This document shows, one piece after another, positions 4,532 to 7,176 of a stretch of DNA of 7,176 bases. The stretch is from Bacillota bacterium (GTDB taxonomy: Bacteria; Bacillota_A; Clostridia; DSM-8532): NCBI GenBank assembly GCA_023424865.1, contig JAFADM010000347.1, forward strand, positions 1-7,176. The letters run 5' to 3'. The notes beneath the pieces were generated by a model, which saw only the letters and a list, made by a program, of their open reading frames with translations, had not been told where the DNA came from and searched no databases. Numbering within the stretch: the stretch's first letter is position 1; the number at the start of each line of letters is the position of its first letter. A program made the translations under genes and the position numbers.

Positions 4532-6754
4532 TTACAGCTTAAGCTGGATCAGGTTGAATTCCCCCCGGTTCTGAGTGGTGCTGCTGTTTCCGATATAAAC
4601 TGCAAACGCGCCGGGTTCGCTGGTATACGCCATATGGATATCATGAAAACGCAGCATATCTTCCGTTATGGTAAATTCAAGGCTTTTTTCCTCTCCCGGC
4701 GCAAGCTCCACTTTAATAAAGCCCTTAAGCTCTCTGAGGGGACGCGCCACACTGGCGCAAATATCCTGGATATACATTTGTACAACTTCTTTACCTAAAA
4801 CCTCACCGGTATTTTTCACAGTGACATGGGCTTTCAGGCTTCCGTCCCGTGTTAATTCTCCTGCGCTCAGGGACACCGACGAAATTTCAAAACGGGTGTA
4901 GGAAAGTCCATAGCCAAAGGGATACAAGGGCTCATTGGGTATATCGATGTACTTTGAAAAATAGGTTCCCTTTCCTTCATTTCCCGCATAGGGCCGTCCG
5001 GTCCGGAAATCGCTGTAGAATACGGGAACCTGGCCTACACTGTATGGGATACTCATAGCCAGCTTTCCGGAGGGGTTGGTTTTACCGTAAACCATTTCCG
5101 CAATGGCATTTCCGCCCTCCGTACCGGGAATCCATACCTTGAGGATAGCTTTCGCCTTTTCTGTCAATTCCTTCATTTCAAGGGGCCTTCCGCCAAACAG
5201 CAGGACAACGATATTGGCATTCACCTCGTAAATTTTACGGAAAAGCTCCAGTTGAATCTGTGGGATACCAAGCTCAGCCCGGCTTACCGCTTCCCCAGAA
5301 TGAGCCTGATGCTCACCGACAGCCATCACAACCACATCGGCTTCCCTGGCGTTTAGAAGGGCCTCCACCAGAAGCGCCTCCCTGTCCACCCCTTCTGTTT
5401 CAAAGGCAATGGCCTCCGGGCTGAGCCTTAAGCCGTCCAGGGTGTCCAGGGCAGGGCAGCCACGGGCAAAGGTGGCATTTTCAACGCCCAGGCCTTTAAC
5501 CCCCTGTGCAAGGGTGACAGTGTCGGCTTCCTTGCCAAATATGGACCAGGAACCTATCAGGAAAGGGCTATGGACATAGGGGCCGATAAAGGCGGTTTTC
5601 TGCCCTTCCTTTTTAAGGGGCAGAATGCCGTCGTTTTTAAGAAGCACCATGGATTCTGAAGCCACAGCTTTGGCAAGCTTTCGATGCTCCTCACATAGCA
5701 GAATCCGGGATTCATCTTCTGCATTCCCGTCCTTGTAAGGGTTTTCGAAAAGCCCCAGCTCGTTTTTAAGCTCCAAAATGCGGTATGCCGCTTCGTCAAC
5801 CAGTGCCTCATAGTCCTTGTTTTCCTCAATAAGGCTTTTAAGGCTTTTGGAGTAGCAGGAGGTCATCATATCAATATCCACACCAGCCTCAAGGGCAAGG
5901 CGGGAAGCCTCCTTCTTATCCCCTGCAAGGCCATGTGAAAGAAGCTCTTCAATGGCGGCCCAGTCCGAAATCACCACGCCCTTAAAGCCCATTTCTTCTC
6001 TCAGAATGCCTCGGAGAAGCTTTTTGTTTGCAGAGGAAGGAACCCGATCCAGGGTGTTGAAGGAGGTCATGGCCATGGCACAGCCCGCATCCACCGCCGC
6101 TTTATAGGAGGGCAGATAACTGTCCCTGAGGGTTCGCTCAGATAATTCAACCGTGTTGTAATCCCTGCCGCCTATGGGGGCACCGTATCCCGCAAAATGC
6201 TTGACGCAGGCAGCGATTCTTCCTTTTTCCTTTAAGGAACCCCTGCCCTGGTAGCCTTCTACAATAGCTCCGGCAAAGCATTCATTTAAATAGGTATCCT
6301 CCCCTGTGGATTCCATGACTCTGCCCCAGCGCGGATCCCGGGCAAGATCCACCATTGGGGAAAAGGTAAGGTGAAGGCCTGCCGCAGCCGCTTCTCTGGC
6401 GGATACACTCGCTGCCTTTTCGGATAACTCAGGATTAAAGGTACATCCCTGGGCCAGAGGTATTGGAAATAGGGTTCGATAACCGTTGATAACATCCGCC
6501 ATGAAAAGAAGCGGAATATGATGAGGATGCTTTTTTATGTAGGCGTCCTGTATTTTTCTAAGGAGAGCTGCGCCGCTTCCCCCTAAAATGGAGCCGGCCG
6601 AGTTAATCTCATCCTCCGAATAGCCAATATAATTCTCAGGTCCTGTGATAATGCCTTCCTTTTCGAAGTAATGGCTTGTGACCTGCAAAAGCTGACCCAT
6701 TTTTTCTTCCAGCGTCAGGGAATCGAATAAAGCTTTTAATTGTGCTTGTTCCAT
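4532..6754 (-). CDS. bglX: Glycoside hydrolase family 3 beta-glucosidase, intracellular
   Basis: The 740-aa enzyme has the full GH3 architecture. The N-terminal catalytic barrel (about 10-330) carries MADVINGYRT with Asp87, DPRWGR (140-145), KHFAGYG (185-191) and the nucleophile Asp264 in GVVISDW. The alpha/beta sandwich (about 360-610) carries EHQAHSGEAVSR, where Glu488 is the probable acid/base. A fibronectin III-like C-terminal domain (about 650-730) contains RPLRELKGF and LAPGEEKSLEF. The enzyme releases glucose, or a related sugar, from the non-reducing end of beta-linked oligosaccharides with retention. There is no signal peptide, so it should act in the cytoplasm on imported sugars, although no transporter lies in the window. 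ATG 6754 fits the family start; GAGGAG lies upstream with a slightly long spacing of 12 bases. The symbol reflects the closest common annotation; beta-xylosidase or other GH3 specificity is not excluded. Confidence 0.95.
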   Translation of the reverse strand: MEQAQLKALFDSLTLEEKMGQLLQVTSHYFEKEGIITGPENYIGYSEDEINSAGSILGGSGAALLRKIQDAYIKKHPHHIPLLFMADVINGYRTLFPIPLAQGCTFNPELSEKAASVSAREAAAAGLHLTFSPMVDLARDPRWGRVMESTGEDTYLNECFAGAIVEGYQGRGSLKEKGRIAACVKHFAGYGAPIGGRDYNTVELSERTLRDSYLPSYKAAVDAGCAMAMTSFNTLDRVPSSANKKLLRGILREEMGFKGVVISDWAAIEELLSHGLAGDKKEASRLALEAGVDIDMMTSCYSKSLKSLIEENKDYEALVDEAAYRILELKNELGLFENPYKDGNAEDESRILLCEEHRKLAKAVASESMVLLKNDGILPLKKEGQKTAFIGPYVHSPFLIGSWSIFGKEADTVTLAQGVKGLGVENATFARGCPALDTLDGLRLSPEAIAFETEGVDREALLVEALLNAREADVVVMAVGEHQAHSGEAVSRAELGIPQIQLELFRKIYEVNANIVVLLFGGRPLEMKELTEKAKAILKVWIPGTEGGNAIAEMVYGKTNPSGKLAMSIPYSVGQVPVFYSDFRTGRPYAGNEGKGTYFSKYIDIPNEPLYPFGYGLSYTRFEISSVSLSAGELTRDGSLKAHVTVKNTGEVLGKEVVQMYIQDICASVARPLRELKGFIKVELAPGEEKSLEFTITEDMLRFHDIHMAYTSEPGAFAVYIGNSSTTQNRGEFNLIQLKL

Positions 6755-6817
6755 AGCTTTTCTTATCTCCTCTTGCTACTCTGTTTGGCTAGGGGTTTGG
6801 CAGCACTTAAGATGTGT

Positions 6818-6832
6818 CCAGTAAAATACTGG
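6818..6832. promoter_or_regulatory. Operator-like palindrome in the beta-glucosidase leader
   Basis: CCAGTA, AAA, TACTGG is a perfect inverted repeat with a 3-base centre, at about +4 to +18 relative to the predicted start of transcription, a classic repressor position. The half-site CCAGT recurs at 6868-6872, exactly 50 bases away, close to five helical turns, inside the -35 region. It lacks the central CG of typical LacI-family sugar operators. Confidence 0.5.
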
Positions 6833-6841
6833 TATATGGGC

Positions 6842-6871
6842 ATTTTATCATTTATGCTTTAATTATGCCAG
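6842..6871 (-). promoter_or_regulatory. Promoter of the beta-glucosidase gene
   Basis: On the minus strand TGATAAAAT (6842-6850) is an extended -10 element, with a partial -35, CTGGCA (6866-6871), 18 bases upstream of the TAAAAT. Transcription would start near 6835 and give a leader of about 80 bases. Confidence 0.55.
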
Positions 6872-6893
6872 TTTTAAATATCCCTCCTTTATC

Positions 6894-6906
6894 AGGACAG
6901 TGTCCT
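6894..6906. promoter_or_regulatory. Perfect 13-bp palindrome upstream of the beta-glucosidase promoter
   Basis: AGGACA-G-TGTCCT is perfectly symmetric around one base and lies 22 bases beyond the -35 element, where an activator could bind. No regulator family is recognised from the half-site. Confidence 0.4.
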
Positions 6907-7090
6907 AATAAAGCAAGCAAACGCATGGTATGCGGCGGGAGGCTGAGAATCACTGGCGGTTACTCCGCTCAAGCGCCTTTAGGCTCTTCAATAAACGCTG
7001 CGGCCTCGGAGGAGTTTATTGTCAGCGTTGCTGGAAGGCCTCAACCGTTATGTCCCGGTAGCCGTCAAATTGCAAGGCCTGAAGCCGATT
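6907..7090. other. Stop-rich, structure-rich non-coding stretch
   Basis: No convincing gene lies here. One plus-strand frame is open from 6814 to 7158 but has no ribosome binding site or recognisable domain. On the minus strand one frame reads protein-like pieces (LQALQFDGYRDITVEAFQQR near 7080-7020, then LLKSLKALERSNRQ) broken by several stops. Inverted repeats include AACGCTG (6994-7000) with CAGCGTT (7023-7029), competing with AATAAA (6990-6995) and TTTATT (7015-7020). The local base composition is clearly more GC-rich than its flanks. It could be a decayed gene, a dispersed repeat unit, or a structured leader transcribed from the promoter at 7091-7119. Confidence 0.4.
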
Positions 7091-7119
7091 ATTCTACACC
7101 TGTCTTATATTTTTGCCAA
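7091..7119 (-). promoter_or_regulatory. Second, distal minus-strand promoter
   Basis: TTGGCA (7114-7119) and TAGAAT (7091-7096) are separated by exactly 17 bases, each one mismatch from the sigma-A consensus. Transcription would start near 7084 and run leftwards through the stop-rich stretch toward the beta-glucosidase gene about 330 bases away, with no terminator visible between. It may give that gene a long leader or express a separate small RNA. Confidence 0.5.
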
Positions 7120-7176
7120 GGGGTTTTATTAATTATTTTCGACTGTTGTAGAAAATGAAAAAAGGCATTACCGATA

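Noticed and set aside
6814..7158. 114-codon plus-strand open frame upstream of the beta-glucosidase
   Set aside because: It starts inside the promoter and operator region of the glucosidase gene, has no ribosome binding site, and has no recognisable domain.
1..7176. CRISPR array, insertion sequence, tRNA, defence island or other mobile system
   Set aside because: No regularly spaced repeats, transposase or integrase motifs, tRNA cloverleaf or defence domains were seen on either strand.

Overview
The window looks like chromosomal DNA from a low-to-moderate-GC anaerobic Firmicute, most likely a clostridium of the Lachnospiraceae type. This rests on gene content (ECF sigma factor paired with a DUF4179 protein, YitT-family membrane protein with a DUF2179 tail, cysteine-rich flavodoxin-like reductase, HxlR regulator, intracellular GH3 beta-glucosidase), on AGGAGG-type ribosome binding sites and on simple hairpin terminators. 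No plasmid, phage, transposase, CRISPR, tRNA or rRNA signature is visible. The genus is inference.

Layout from left to right. (1) 97-1641, plus strand: an ECF-type sigma factor overlapping a membrane-anchored DUF4179 protein, its probable anti-sigma partner. A perfect palindrome (67-80) and a possible 9-codon leader peptide precede them, and a strong hairpin (1725-1758) ends them. (2) 1790-1950, minus strand: a short decayed reading frame that one base deletion would restore. (3) 2011-2914, plus strand: a YitT/DUF2179 membrane protein with its own extended -10 promoter and an awkward start codon, ending at a bidirectional terminator (3015-3060). (4) 3110-4396: a divergent pair, an NAD(P)H/FMN reductase-like flavoprotein with four cysteines (minus) and an HxlR/DUF24 regulator with the conserved N-terminal cysteine (plus). 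They share a control region of about 310 bp with back-to-back promoters, an operator-like dyad and structured leaders. (5) 4397-4531: a shared terminator nested in a second long inverted repeat. (6) 4532-6754, minus strand: a full-length intracellular GH3 beta-glucosidase with a good promoter and an operator-like palindrome just downstream of it. (7) 6890-7176: a stop-rich, structure-rich non-coding stretch with a second minus-strand promoter.

The genes form four transcription units rather than one pathway. The sigma/DUF4179 pair is a probable signal-transduction cassette. The HxlR/flavoprotein pair fits a thiol-based sensor controlling a quinone, azo or nitro reductase. YitT and the beta-glucosidase look like independent housekeeping or catabolic genes. 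I see no convincing new multi-gene system. The points most worth checking are non-coding: the HxlR/flavoprotein control region and its leaders, the relic frame, the unusual start of the YitT gene, and the stop-rich element upstream of the glucosidase.
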